Shown here: positions 41,246-50,063 of the stretch, piece by piece
Layout of the letters: each line of letters starts with the position of its first letter
How positions within the stretch are numbered: the stretch's first letter is position 1
NCBI GenBank assembly: GCA_035516155.1
Contig: DATJAP010000016.1
Coordinates: forward strand, 93,041-157,040
Reading direction: 5' to 3'
DNA from: JAJYKN01 sp035516155
GTDB taxonomy: Bacteria; Nitrospirota; UBA9217
Length of the DNA: 64,000 bases
Position numbers and translations under genes: made by a program
The notes under the pieces: model-generated
What the model saw: only the letters and a program-made list of their open reading frames with translations
Database searches by the model: none
Told to the model about the DNA's origin: nothing

Positions 41246-41999
41246 GGCTGATGACCTCCTTCGCAAGTTCGAGATAACTCTGGGCGCCGCGAGACCGGAT
41301 GTCGTACAGCAGCACCGGCTTTCCGTGGCTCGGCGCTTCGGAGAGGGCCACGTTTCGATGAATGATTGTCGTGTATACCTTGGACCCGAAGTATTTACGC
41401 ACTTCCTGCGCAACCTGCTCGGCAAGGTTGTTCCTGCTGTCGTACATCGTGAGAAGCACGCCTTCGATGATAAGGTCGGGGTTCAGGTCCTGCTTGATGA
41501 GCGTGATGGTATTCGTGAGTGCCGACAGGCCTTCGAGTGCATAATACTCGCATTGCACCGGAATGAGAACCCCGTCCGCGGCAGTCAGTGCGTTGACGGT
41601 GAGGAGGCCGAGCGACGGCGGGCAATCGATAAGAACGTACTCGTAATCCTTTTTGGCTTCCGCGAGCGCTTTCTTCAGGACCCGCTCGCGGGAGATCATC
41701 TGGATGAGCTCAACTTCGACGCCCACCAGGTCAATTTTCGCCGGAATCACCTCGAGCCAGGGAAAGTGCGTCGATTTTTTAATTTCTGCGATTGCTTTTT
41801 TGCCGGTGAAAAGATCATAGGTGCTGCCGGTTATCTCGTTCCGTTCGATGCCCATCCCGCTTGTGGAATTGCCTTGGGGGTCACAGTCGACAAGGAGCAC
41901 TTTTTTTTCCGCTGCCGCGAGTGATGCCGCGATGTTCACGGTGGTTGTGGTTTTCCCTACGCCGCCTTTCTGATTGGCAATTGCAATAACTCTTCCCAT
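41223..41999 (-). CDS. parA: Chromosome-partitioning ATPase ParA (Soj)
   Basis: 258 aa. Walker-type ATPase whose DNA-bound form pulls ParB-parS complexes. The deviant Walker A KGGVGKTT is at 11-18; LLVDCDPQGNSTSGMG (Walker A') and LIDCPPSLGLLTVNAL (Walker B) follow. It lacks an N-terminal DNA-binding domain, so it is the chromosomal Soj type, not the long plasmid type. parB overlaps its last 23 bp. A perfect parS site lies 125 bp upstream of its start. Confidence 0.96.
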   Translation of the reverse strand: MGRVIAIANQKGGVGKTTTTVNIAASLAAAEKKVLLVDCDPQGNSTSGMGIERNEITGSTYDLFTGKKAIAEIKKSTHFPWLEVIPAKIDLVGVEVELIQMISRERVLKKALAEAKKDYEYVLIDCPPSLGLLTVNALTAADGVLIPVQCEYYALEGLSALTNTITLIKQDLNPDLIIEGVLLTMYDSRNNLAEQVAQEVRKYFGSKVYTTIIHRNVALSEAPSHGKPVLLYDIRSRGAQSYLELAKEVISHAKAGAR

Positions 42000-42124
42000 G
42001 CTTTTTCAGGACCCTCCGGTCATCGGTTCACAATCGTACTAATTTACCATAGGATGGTGATAAAAGGAAGAAAAAATAAAGAAACGGGGAATAGCGGAAT
42101 TGTCAGTGATGCCATCTGGGGAGA

Positions 42125-42140
42125 TGTTCCACGTGGAACA
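42125..42140. other. parS site 1
   Basis: Perfect 16-bp palindrome TGTTCCACGTGGAACA, a close match to the conserved chromosomal parS consensus. It lies between hcp and parA, just outside the hcp terminator. Confidence 0.9.
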
Positions 42141-42149
42141 TTCAAGGAC

Positions 42150-42181
42150 AAAAAAAGCAGGACGGACTATTCCGTCCTGCT
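42150..42181 (-). terminator. Terminator of hcp
   Basis: Perfect 11-bp stem AGCAGGACGGA/TCCGTCCTGCT with a 4-base loop, followed on the minus strand by a T6-7 run; 21 bases after the hcp stop. Confidence 0.9.
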
Positions 42182-42202
42182 GAACAAAAGGGATAATTAA
42201 AT

Positions 42203-43891
42203 TTATGCGGTCACTTCATCAGCGGCCAGGCACTCAGCTTTCGTTTTAGACCAGCAGGGTCCGAGCATTTCTTCTAGGTCGGCCTCGGGAGCTTCACCAA
42301 TGGGCCTGATGCCGAAGTTCTTCACGAGTATCTCAAGCACAGTGGGCGTGATGAAAGCCGGGAGCGTGGGCCCGAGTCGAATATCCTTGATGCCCAGATG
42401 GAGCAGGCTGAGAAGAATCGCCACGGCTTTCTGCTCATACCACGAGAGAACGAGCGACAGCGGCAGGTCGTTCACCCCGATATTGAAGGCCTTTGATAGG
42501 GCCACGGCGATCTGAATGGCTGAATAGGCATCGTTGCACTGGCCGATATCGAGGAGGCGCGGAATGCCTCCTACATCTCCCAGCTCCTTGTCAAAAAACC
42601 GGAATTTGCCGCAGGCCAGGGTCAATACGATTGTATCTTTCGGCGTTTTTTCAACAAACTCGGTATAGTAATTACGGCCCGGCTTTGCACCGTCGCAGCC
42701 ACCGACCAGGAAGAAATGCCGAATCTTCCCTTCCTTTACAGCAGCGATTACCTTGTCCGCCACGCCGAGAACAGAGTTCCGCGCGAACCCTGCCATGACC
42801 TCTTTTCCCGGCGTATCTGCCGTGAAGCCGCGTAGAGACAGGGCCTTCTCAATGACTGGCATGAAGTTACCATCTGTTATGTGAACGACATCGGGCCAGC
42901 CCACCAAGCCGCAGGTGAAGAGGTTGTCCCTGTATGATGCCAATGGCTTCTGGATACAGTTGGTGGTCATCACGATCGCCCCGGGAAAGCGTGCGAACTC
43001 CTTATGCTGGTTCTGCCAGGCCGTACCATAATGCCCGTAAAAGTGAGCATATTTCTTCAAGCCGGGATAACCATGGGCCGGGAGCATTTCACCGTGAGTA
43101 TAAATATTGATTCCCTTGCCCTCACTCTGCTTCAATATCGTCTCGAGATCCTTTAAGTCGTGGCCGGAGACGAGAATGGCTTTCCCCTTTTTTGTGCCGA
43201 GCGGAACCCTGGTCGGCACCGGGTGACCATAAGCACCCGTGTTGGCTCCATCAAGAATCTCCATGGTCTTGAGATTGACTTCGCCGCATTTGAGTACGAG
43301 GCCGATCCATTCATTCAAACCCCTCTCGGTCCCGGTCATGGCAGCGAGGGCTTCGGACATGAAAGCGTAGATTGAATCATCTGTTTTTCCGAGGATCTCC
43401 GCATGATCCGCATAAGCAGCCACACCCTTTAGGCCAAACAAGAGGATGTCCTGGAGAGATTGAATATCGGGATTGATCATTGCATCAGGCACCCGTTCCA
43501 CTACCTGCCTTCCCTGTTTCACCAGGCCTTCGAGAGAGAGCTCTGGTTTGTAGGAAGCGCTCCCATGGGCAAAATCCGTCTTGCCTCCGGCTGCCCTGAC
43601 CTGTGCTTTCAGGCTTTCGCGGAGCTCAAAGCTTTTGTGAATGAGTTTTTCAAATCGTTTCGAGTCGAAATCGACGTTCGTGAGCGTGGAGAAAAGACCC
43701 TTGGTCAGAAAAAGGTTCACATCATGATTGACAATACCGAACTTTCTTCCTTCCACAGCATAGAGAGAAAGTCCCTTCAGGGAGTAAATCAGCAGATCCT
43801 GAAGTGCTGATAACTCGGGGTCCTTGCCGCAGACACCCATTTTTGTGCAGCCTTCACCATTTGCCGCCTGTTCACATTGATAGCAAAACAT
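42203..43891 (-). CDS. hcp: Hybrid cluster protein (hydroxylamine/NO reductase)
   Basis: 562 aa. Iron-sulfur-oxygen hybrid cluster enzyme that reduces hydroxylamine in vitro and nitric oxide or S-nitrosylated targets in vivo. The N-terminal cluster cysteines are C3, C6, C15 and C21 (CYQCEQ...GCTKMGVCGK). The hybrid-cluster ligands fall in IYTHGEMLPAHGYP, TTNCIQKP, VGGCDGAKPGRNYY and LACGKFRF, then DIGQCNDAYSAIQIAVAL. The start has GAGGAGG 6 bases before. A single gene with its own FNR-like box, -10 element and terminator. No hcr reductase gene is next to it. It sits between two parS sites, within the parAB/rsmG region. Confidence 0.95.
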   Translation of the reverse strand: MFCYQCEQAANGEGCTKMGVCGKDPELSALQDLLIYSLKGLSLYAVEGRKFGIVNHDVNLFLTKGLFSTLTNVDFDSKRFEKLIHKSFELRESLKAQVRAAGGKTDFAHGSASYKPELSLEGLVKQGRQVVERVPDAMINPDIQSLQDILLFGLKGVAAYADHAEILGKTDDSIYAFMSEALAAMTGTERGLNEWIGLVLKCGEVNLKTMEILDGANTGAYGHPVPTRVPLGTKKGKAILVSGHDLKDLETILKQSEGKGINIYTHGEMLPAHGYPGLKKYAHFYGHYGTAWQNQHKEFARFPGAIVMTTNCIQKPLASYRDNLFTCGLVGWPDVVHITDGNFMPVIEKALSLRGFTADTPGKEVMAGFARNSVLGVADKVIAAVKEGKIRHFFLVGGCDGAKPGRNYYTEFVEKTPKDTIVLTLACGKFRFFDKELGDVGGIPRLLDIGQCNDAYSAIQIAVALSKAFNIGVNDLPLSLVLSWYEQKAVAILLSLLHLGIKDIRLGPTLPAFITPTVLEILVKNFGIRPIGEAPEADLEEMLGPCWSKTKAECLAADEVTA

Positions 43892-43947
43892 GTATTGCCT
43901 CCTCGTATGAGAGCATGATTTAATTCCGCTTTCTTTTGTTGAAACGG

Positions 43948-43990
43948 ATTATAGGGGAGGAAGACAGGGTTTCCTATGATGGACATCATA
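43948..43990 (-). promoter_or_regulatory. hcp promoter with FNR/HcpR-type box at -41.5
   Basis: Minus strand: TATAAT at 43948-43953 and no good -35 hexamer. Instead there is a perfect 16-bp palindrome at 43975-43990 (TATGATG-TC-CATCATA), which contains ATGAT-N4-ATCAT, one mismatch per half from the FNR/DNR consensus TTGAT-N4-ATCAA. Its centre lies about 41.5 bases before the expected start point, the class II activator position. The pattern is seen; the identity of the regulator is inferred. Confidence 0.65.
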
Positions 43991-44082
43991 AGAGTTGCAC
44001 TTTTTTGAAACTATTTTTGAGTGAATTGGATATTCTCTTTATCGAGGACTCGGGAAGGGGGAAAAACATGAGGAACCGACGA

Positions 44083-44098
44083 TGTTCCACGTGGAACA
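44083..44098. other. parS site 2
   Basis: A second perfect copy of TGTTCCACGTGGAACA, in the spacer between hcp and the Clp1-like gene, 1958 bp from site 1. Confidence 0.9.
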
Positions 44099-44340
44099 TC
44101 GGAAAGGAATCTTAACCTTATGAGGACGAAGGGGATTGGGAACGGCCGGATAATTGCGGATAAAATGAAGAATTCCTGTGTAAAAATTTGGACCGCCAGG
44201 CAGGTGAGAAATTATGTCAACGTCACTTCTCTTTTCTCGCCTCCAACCGGCTGTAGTGAGATTTGATCCTTGACGAACTCCTTTTTAAAATAAAAGATTT
44301 TCTCTTTTGTAACACCGTGCTTTCCCTGATAGTATCTTGT

Positions 44341-45408
44341 TTAAACCTGACCAAGCTCCCCTCCTGCCGGGCTTACCCGGAGGGAGCCGAGCGAGATATG
44401 GCGGATGCTGGAAGCGTCTCTGAGCGGGGTGATGACCCGAACGGTGAGCTCTTTCAGATCCAAGGTGCGCAGGATCCCGAGTCCGAGGGTGAGGTTTCGA
44501 TCATCATTCAGGCCAACAAGCAGGTGATCAAGCTCAGACCGCTTAACAACCATAACTTCCCGGACATTGTAGTGTTCCTTTGCTGTAAAGAGTTCGGACT
44601 CCTCAAATTCCCCTTCGACAATCAGAAAGAGGCGGTCATAAGAGAGTTCGGCATGCACCACAATTGCCTGAAATATATTGGATAGTTTGTTAATATCGCG
44701 AAATCCCAGCCGCTCTCCGGTATTGAGCCCTGGTCCATGAATGCCTACATCATGCAACGAGATCTCTTGAAAATCGGCGCCTCGGAAATATTCCTTGAAC
44801 CGCTGCTCACGTGCAGAGCGGCGCGCTTCACCGGTTGAAACCCGGGCATCGGGCGAGACGGGAAGACGATGAATTAAGAGTCCGGCCCGATGTGAATGAG
44901 GGGCCAGCAGGTGTTCGACCTCGACGCCCCTTTGCAGGGCAATGACGTAGCGGGGAGAGATCATGTCGATCTCGTGGAACTTGAGCTCTCGTGCAGCTCC
45001 GCCGCTCACGAGGCCGCACGTATTAATGAGGATGAGGTCGGGTTTGAGTGTTTGGGCGAATGATATGAGTTTTTGGAGGCCGGAAATCATTTCGAGCAAG
45101 CGGCCGACAGGAGAAATGTTTCCGATAAAGCTCATGATCATGGGGTTCTTTCGCCGCTGCAGATCTGCTGTTTCAGTATAGGGGGTCAGGGAAATTGCCG
45201 CCGGCGGGCCAACAAAGGGCTGTCCCGGATCAGCGTCAATCCAAACCACCCGTTTTTTCTGGCGGCAGTGAAGTGCTGCCAGAAAAAGACAGAAGGTGGT
45301 TTTGCCTGATCCTGGCGCCCCGATGACGAGAACAGGCCCGCCTTGGCTCGTGATCTCCTCGGCGCTATGACGCCACTCCTCAGGTATTGTTAATGATCCC
45401 GATACCAT
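44341..45408 (-). CDS. Clp1/Grc3-type polynucleotide 5'-kinase-like protein
   Basis: 355 aa. Walker A GAPGSGKTTF is at about 30-39; the Clp1-type Walker B/lid region DADPGQPFVGPP is at 58-69, the family's usual form being DxDxGQxxxxPP. Then PMIMSFIGNISPVGRLLEMI and LILINTCGLVSGGAARELKF follow, the latter matching the family's clasp/Asn-Thr-x-Gly region. Clp1/Grc3 enzymes phosphorylate RNA 5'-hydroxyl ends in eukaryotes and archaea; bacterial members are few and poorly studied. The C-terminal 150 residues are beta-rich and unassigned. It lies between hcp and rsmG, where parA usually follows rsmG directly. The start has no strong ribosome site. Confidence 0.8.
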   Translation of the reverse strand: MVSGSLTIPEEWRHSAEEITSQGGPVLVIGAPGSGKTTFCLFLAALHCRQKKRVVWIDADPGQPFVGPPAAISLTPYTETADLQRRKNPMIMSFIGNISPVGRLLEMISGLQKLISFAQTLKPDLILINTCGLVSGGAARELKFHEIDMISPRYVIALQRGVEVEHLLAPHSHRAGLLIHRLPVSPDARVSTGEARRSAREQRFKEYFRGADFQEISLHDVGIHGPGLNTGERLGFRDINKLSNIFQAIVVHAELSYDRLFLIVEGEFEESELFTAKEHYNVREVMVVKRSELDHLLVGLNDDRNLTLGLGILRTLDLKELTVRVITPLRDASSIRHISLGSLRVSPAGGELGQV

Positions 45409-45627
45409 AAATAGTACCAGCTAGAAAATTGATAACCACCGCTGCGTGAGTATGCAGGAACACGGACACAGCAAGAGGTTATGCAACGAACGAATACTTT
45501 CAGCGCCAGACCTATTCGGGGATAGATACACCAACAGGTACCAGCCATCACAGCCGTATTAACCAGGACGTCCTGCATTATCGCTGGACCCGAGGTTAAA
45601 TGCTGTCCCGATGTTCTATCCGTACTG

Positions 45628-46272
45628 TCAGGCCGTCCGTTCAAGAATCCAGATCACCCTTCTATAATCTGAATGGGGGAGCGTCAGCTCAAGGCGATTT
45701 TTCAGCACGAAGCCGACCCCTGCCAACTCCTGCCCGCTGATTGTCTCCTCGGGTCCCCTGCTCAGAACTGCATGCTTTCCTGGTTTGAGAAAAGGCCGTC
45801 CCGTTGCCAAGGCAAGGTTCATGCTCGCAAAGGCCCGGGCGGTCACAACATCGTAAGCAGCAAGGTGCGAATCGGAAAGCTCTTCCGTTCTTTTGTCTAG
45901 AACTTCAACGTCGGTAAGCGCCAGGGTTCTTATCACATGCCGCAAGAAAGAGGCCTTTTTCTTAACGGATTCCACGAGGGTCACGCTTATATCGGGTAAG
46001 ATGATCTTCATCGGAATTGCCGGAAATCCCGCACCGGATCCCAAGTCAATTAGCCGTAATCCAGGAGAAGGATTGAATCCCTTCACATAGGAAAGAGAAT
46101 CGAGGACATGCTTGATGATCATGTCCCGCTCATTCCGGATGGCAGTAAGATTGATTTTCCGGTTCCACTTGCTCAGCTCTGTCAAGAGCCGGAAAAGGGA
46201 ATTGACTTGTTCGCTTGAAAGGTCCAAGCCGAGTTCATGAGCGCCGGTTATCAAGAGTTCCCGCGGAGTCAC
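45628..46272 (-). CDS. rsmG: 16S rRNA (guanine-527-N7) methyltransferase RsmG
   Basis: 214 aa. Methylates G527 of 16S rRNA. The SAM motif is RLIDLGSGAGFPAIPMKIIL, preceded by NLTAIRNERDMIIKHVLDSL, a family signature; the later part has VVTARAFASMNLALATGRPFLKPG. I chose the GTG at 46272 (VTPRELLITGAHELGLDL) because GCAGGAG lies 8 bases before it, in place of an upstream TTG. It is in the standard order mnmE-mnmG-rsmG, 66 bp after mnmG. Confidence 0.94.
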   Translation of the reverse strand: MTPRELLITGAHELGLDLSSEQVNSLFRLLTELSKWNRKINLTAIRNERDMIIKHVLDSLSYVKGFNPSPGLRLIDLGSGAGFPAIPMKIILPDISVTLVESVKKKASFLRHVIRTLALTDVEVLDKRTEELSDSHLAAYDVVTARAFASMNLALATGRPFLKPGKHAVLSRGPEETISGQELAGVGFVLKNRLELTLPHSDYRRVIWILERTA

Positions 46273-46338
46273 GCTGCCGTCTCCTGCTGTCAACAAACTA
46301 TGCCGTTTTATGAAGCATTTCTAAATCCCCGCGGCGGA

Positions 46339-48216
46339 CTATACTTTCCCCCGCTTCCGTTTTTCCAATGCTACCATCAGAAGAGTAATCGCAGCCGGCG
46401 TGACGCCTGATATTCTTGATGCCTGGCCAAGCGAAAGCGGCCGCACCTGCTTCAATTTTTGTTTCACCTCACTGCCCAGCCCGATGAGGGCATCGTAATC
46501 GAGATCAGGGGGGATGGTTTTCTGTTCGAGCGACGAGAGTCGGTCAACCTGATGAAGCTGGCGCTGTATATAGCCGTCATATTTAATGCTGATCTCCACT
46601 TGTTCAGCAGCATCGTCTTTCAGCAATTCGTCGGGTGCACTGATTTTTTCGATGTCCCGGTATCCAAGCTCTGGCCGCTTCAGGAGCTGTTCAAGGGAGG
46701 CGTCGCTGAACAGCGCGGCCGAGCAGCGATCTGCAAGCACTGCATCCACCTCCGGTGAAGGCCTGACCCGTACCTGTTTGAGCCGTGAGATCTCGCGTTC
46801 GATGGCGCTTTTTTTCTCAAGATACCGGTGGTAGAGATCATTGGATATGAGCCCCATATCTCTTCCCTTCTCGCAGAGACGCATGTGCGCATTATCCTCA
46901 CGCAAAATAAGCCGGTACTCGGCCCGCGAAGTGAACATTCGGTAAGGCTCACTCGTTCCACGGGTTACAAGGTCGTCGATCAGGACGCCAATATATGCTT
47001 CAGCGCGCGAAAGAATGAACGGGGCACGTTCCTGGACCCTGAGGGCGGCATTGATGCCGGCCATCAAGCCCTGGGCTGCGGCTTCCTCATACCCCGATGT
47101 TCCGTTTATCTGGCCGGCAAAGTAAAGCCCGGCCACTTTTTTTGTTTCCAGGGTGTGCTGAATCTGCGTGGGTGGAGCGAAATCATATTCAATAGCATAT
47201 GCAGGCCGCATGATTTCGGCATCCTCCAGTCCTGGTATCGTCCGGTACATCTCAGTTTGCACCTCATAAGGCAGGCTGGTAGACACGCCATTCGCATAAT
47301 ATTCTTCCGTATCGAGGCCCTCAGGCTCCAGAAAAACCTGATGCCGTTCCCGCTCTGAAAAACGCATGACTTTATCCTCGATAGAAGGACAATAACGAGG
47401 CCCTATCCCCTTGATAATTCCGGCATAAAGTGGGGAATGATGCAGATTTTTACGGATTAATTCATGTGTTTTGACATTGGTATAGGTTAAATAACAGGGT
47501 ATTTGTGGGAGCGGATGCACAGATTCTGAAAAAGAAAAAAAAGGAGCGGGATGATCTCCTGGTTGAATTTTCATCTTGCTGAAATCGATGGTTTTTCCAT
47601 TCAGGCGGGCTGGAGTGCCAGTCTTGAGTCTTCCAAGTTCAAACCCCAGCTCTCTGAGGCTGTCGGACAGGGCGACTGAAGGGAACTCCCCTGCCCTTCC
47701 CGAAGGATAATGCACCAGCCCTATATGGATGAGGCCCTTCAGGAACGTTCCGGTTGTCACGATTACGGTCGAGGCAGGATATGTTACGCCAATGTTGGTT
47801 TCAACACCGACGATCCTATTGTCCTCCGCAAGGACCTTCTCGACGAGCCCCTGCTTCACATCCAGCCGGGGCTGTTTTTCCACCACCTCCTTCATGGCAA
47901 GGCGGTAGCGCTGCTTGTCGGCTTGGGCGCGCGTACCTCTCACGGCGGGGCCTTTGCTCCGGTTCAAGACACGGAACTGAATGCCCGTGCGGTCGATGAT
48001 CTTCGCCATTTCGCCGCCGAGGGCGTCGATTTCCTTGACGAGGTGCCCCTTGGCCAGACCGCCGATAGCAGGGTTGCAGGACATGAGGGCGATGCTGTCG
48101 AGGTTCATGGTAAGCATGAGGGTCGAACATCCCATGCGAGCCGCCGCCAGCGCCGCTTCACATCCCGCGTGCCCGGCGCCAATGACAATGACGTCGTATT
48201 TTTTTTGGCAGGTCAT
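46339..48216 (-). CDS. mnmG: tRNA uridine-34 modification enzyme MnmG (GidA)
   Basis: 625 aa. FAD enzyme that, with MnmE, installs the (carboxymethyl)aminomethyl group on U34 of certain tRNAs. The FAD motif is DVIVIGAGHAGCEAALAAAR; the family signatures SCNPAIGGLAKGHLVKEIDA and the NAD-side region with TGTPARLNGKTIDF are present. The C-terminal helical domain ends AITLLMVALEKRKRGK. Length is normal. It lies 33 bp after mnmE in the same direction. Confidence 0.96.
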   Translation of the reverse strand: MTCQKKYDVIVIGAGHAGCEAALAAARMGCSTLMLTMNLDSIALMSCNPAIGGLAKGHLVKEIDALGGEMAKIIDRTGIQFRVLNRSKGPAVRGTRAQADKQRYRLAMKEVVEKQPRLDVKQGLVEKVLAEDNRIVGVETNIGVTYPASTVIVTTGTFLKGLIHIGLVHYPSGRAGEFPSVALSDSLRELGFELGRLKTGTPARLNGKTIDFSKMKIQPGDHPAPFFSFSESVHPLPQIPCYLTYTNVKTHELIRKNLHHSPLYAGIIKGIGPRYCPSIEDKVMRFSERERHQVFLEPEGLDTEEYYANGVSTSLPYEVQTEMYRTIPGLEDAEIMRPAYAIEYDFAPPTQIQHTLETKKVAGLYFAGQINGTSGYEEAAAQGLMAGINAALRVQERAPFILSRAEAYIGVLIDDLVTRGTSEPYRMFTSRAEYRLILREDNAHMRLCEKGRDMGLISNDLYHRYLEKKSAIEREISRLKQVRVRPSPEVDAVLADRCSAALFSDASLEQLLKRPELGYRDIEKISAPDELLKDDAAEQVEISIKYDGYIQRQLHQVDRLSSLEQKTIPPDLDYDALIGLGSEVKQKLKQVRPLSLGQASRISGVTPAAITLLMVALEKRKRGKV

Positions 48217-48249
48217 AGTTCCCCGTCAGACATATTCGTATTATTATAA

Positions 48250-49620
48250 TTATTTTCCAATGCAGAATTCACCGAATATTTTCTCAAGGATGTCGTCGGT
48301 ATAGGTGGCGCCGATAATCAGTCCGAGACTGTCCAGCGCTGCGCGAAGGTCCAGGGCAATGAATTCAGGCGAAAGTCCGGACCTGGCCGCGTCGAGTGAT
48401 TGCTTAAGGCTTTCCTTTGTTTGTTCGAGGATTGTCCTGTGCCGCTGGTTTATCGCCCAGGAATGTTCGCGCGAGCACGCAATCCCCTCCTTGACCGTAT
48501 TCGAAATTGCGCGCCTCAGGACATCGAGGCCGGCGCCGGTTCGACAGGAAAGACAAACCTGGGGCCCGGCATGATCGATGTTTTCCAGCGCTCTCGGCAG
48601 GTCCGCTTTATTGATGACAACAATCGCCGGCTTCCCTGTTACCTCTTCCAGGACCCTCCGGTCCTCATCCACCAGAGGCGTCGATCCGTCCAGCACCAGA
48701 AGCACGATGTCCGCAGACTCGATGGCCGTAAGACTCCTCCTTACGCCCTCCTGTTCCACCCTGTCGAGGGAATGCCTGATGCCCGCGGTGTCGAGTATCC
48801 TGAGTGGCACGCCGTCAATGTTCAGGTATTCTTCGAGCACGTCGCGCGTAGTGCCCGGGATATCGGTTACGATTGCACGGTCCTGTTTGAGCAGGGCATT
48901 CAAGAGAGACGATTTACCGACATTTGGTCTGCCTACAATGGCTGTTGCATAGCCGTCACGGAGAATTCTGCCGTGGCGAAAGCTATTTAAGAGCGTATCA
49001 ACATCCTCGCAGATCCGGGAAACCTCCTCCGCAAGCGGTCTGCCCGTATCCGTCTCGATATCTTCTTCCGGAAAATCGATGCCCGCTTCCACTGACGCGA
49101 TGAGGGAAAGCAGCCGGTCGCGAAGGGCCGTGACTTCCTTCGAGAGCCCGCCTAAGAGCTGTTCATTCGCCGCTTTGAGCGAGAGTTCTGTTTTGGCCCT
49201 GATAATTTCCATAACCGCTTCAGCCTGCGCCAAGTCGATTCGGCCATTCACGAAAGCGCGCTTGGTGAATTCTCCGGGCTCTGCCTGCCTGGCGCCACGG
49301 CTGATCAAGAGGGAGACGGTCTGCCACAGCGGCGTCATTCCGCCGTGGCAGTTTATTTCCACAATGTCTTCGCGCGTGTACGTTGCGGGCGCGCGCATAA
49401 CGCTCACCAGGGCCTCATCCACAAGTTCACCTGTCGAGGGATCGACAATCTGTCCGTAATGAAGGGTATGGGTTGCCGCGTCCAGTAGCTGTTTGTCCCG
49501 TCGCGGCCTGAATAAGGCGTCGGTAATCGCGAGAGCGTCCTTGCCGCTCACGCGAATAATGCCGATCCCGCCCTCGCCAGGCGGGGTAGAGACGGCGCAT
49601 ATGGTGTCCTCGTGATTCAT
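48250..49620 (-). CDS. mnmE: tRNA modification GTPase MnmE
   Basis: 456 aa. The K-loop GTPase partner of MnmG. The N-terminal folate-binding domain starts DTICAVSTPPGEGGIGIIRV. The G domain has GRPNVGKSSLLNALL, DIPGTTRD, DTAGIRHSLDRVE and NKADL. The C-terminal end is the catalytic CIGK motif. All key residues are present. First gene of mnmE-mnmG-rsmG. In most relatives it follows yidC-jag; here yidC is 19 kb away and in the opposite direction. Confidence 0.96.
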   Translation of the reverse strand: MNHEDTICAVSTPPGEGGIGIIRVSGKDALAITDALFRPRRDKQLLDAATHTLHYGQIVDPSTGELVDEALVSVMRAPATYTREDIVEINCHGGMTPLWQTVSLLISRGARQAEPGEFTKRAFVNGRIDLAQAEAVMEIIRAKTELSLKAANEQLLGGLSKEVTALRDRLLSLIASVEAGIDFPEEDIETDTGRPLAEEVSRICEDVDTLLNSFRHGRILRDGYATAIVGRPNVGKSSLLNALLKQDRAIVTDIPGTTRDVLEEYLNIDGVPLRILDTAGIRHSLDRVEQEGVRRSLTAIESADIVLLVLDGSTPLVDEDRRVLEEVTGKPAIVVINKADLPRALENIDHAGPQVCLSCRTGAGLDVLRRAISNTVKEGIACSREHSWAINQRHRTILEQTKESLKQSLDAARSGLSPEFIALDLRAALDSLGLIIGATYTDDILEKIFGEFCIGK

Positions 49621-49759
49621 GCGGCTATATTACCACAATGATGGTGAGCTTAAAAAGGCCTTTTTGGTGGGATGATGCGGGGCGAGGACGTCGTCAGAAC
49701 ATTTTCGAGCGACCAGTAGTCGCATCTCGCGTCTGATTAGACTCCGTCATGCGATTTTT

Positions 49760-49788
49760 TTGATTCTTGGGAGCAATTTTGTGATAAA
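49760..49788 (+). promoter_or_regulatory. Extended -10 promoter before the 82-aa gene and pgi
   Basis: TTGATT (49760-49765), a 17-base spacer and GATAAA (49783-49788) preceded by TGT, an extended -10. It ends 27 bases before the start codon at 49815. Confidence 0.6.
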
Positions 49789-49814
49789 ATCATGCACAAA
49801 TACTGCCCACAACC

Positions 49815-50063
49815 ATGAAGAACTTGGAGTTGAAAAAAATCGTAGAAAAGTACTCCTCAGAGCAGCTTGAGGCCTGCATCAGGCAACAGCTCGAAAAAGG
49901 CGAAAATTCCTGCGAGGTCATCGAAGAAGGCAATGAAATCATTACGGACCTGAGCAAGGCCGAAGTTGTGCGTGAACTCATGGAACAACAGGGGATGAAA
50001 TTTTCCGATGCGCTCCGGGAGCTGGGCCGCAGGATTCGTGCGGTATACGGGAAAGAGGACTGA
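49815..50063 (+). CDS. Conserved small protein, 82 aa
   Basis: I recognise the general type but no function: small soluble helical proteins with a start like LELKKIVEKYSSEQLEACIRQQ and a C-terminal MKFSDALRELGRRIRAVYG occur in deltaproteobacterial genomes. One cysteine in the first helix (C21) and another in NSCEVIE may be notable. No signal peptide or membrane span. A promoter lies directly upstream, and pgi starts 105 bp downstream on the same strand, so they may be co-transcribed. Confidence 0.65.
   Translation: MKNLELKKIVEKYSSEQLEACIRQQLEKGENSCEVIEEGNEIITDLSKAEVVRELMEQQGMKFSDALRELGRRIRAVYGKED

Noticed and set aside
45390..45644. 84-codon minus-strand frame between rsmG and the Clp1-like gene
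   Set aside because: Cysteine/tryptophan-rich random-looking product, no ribosome site and no family.
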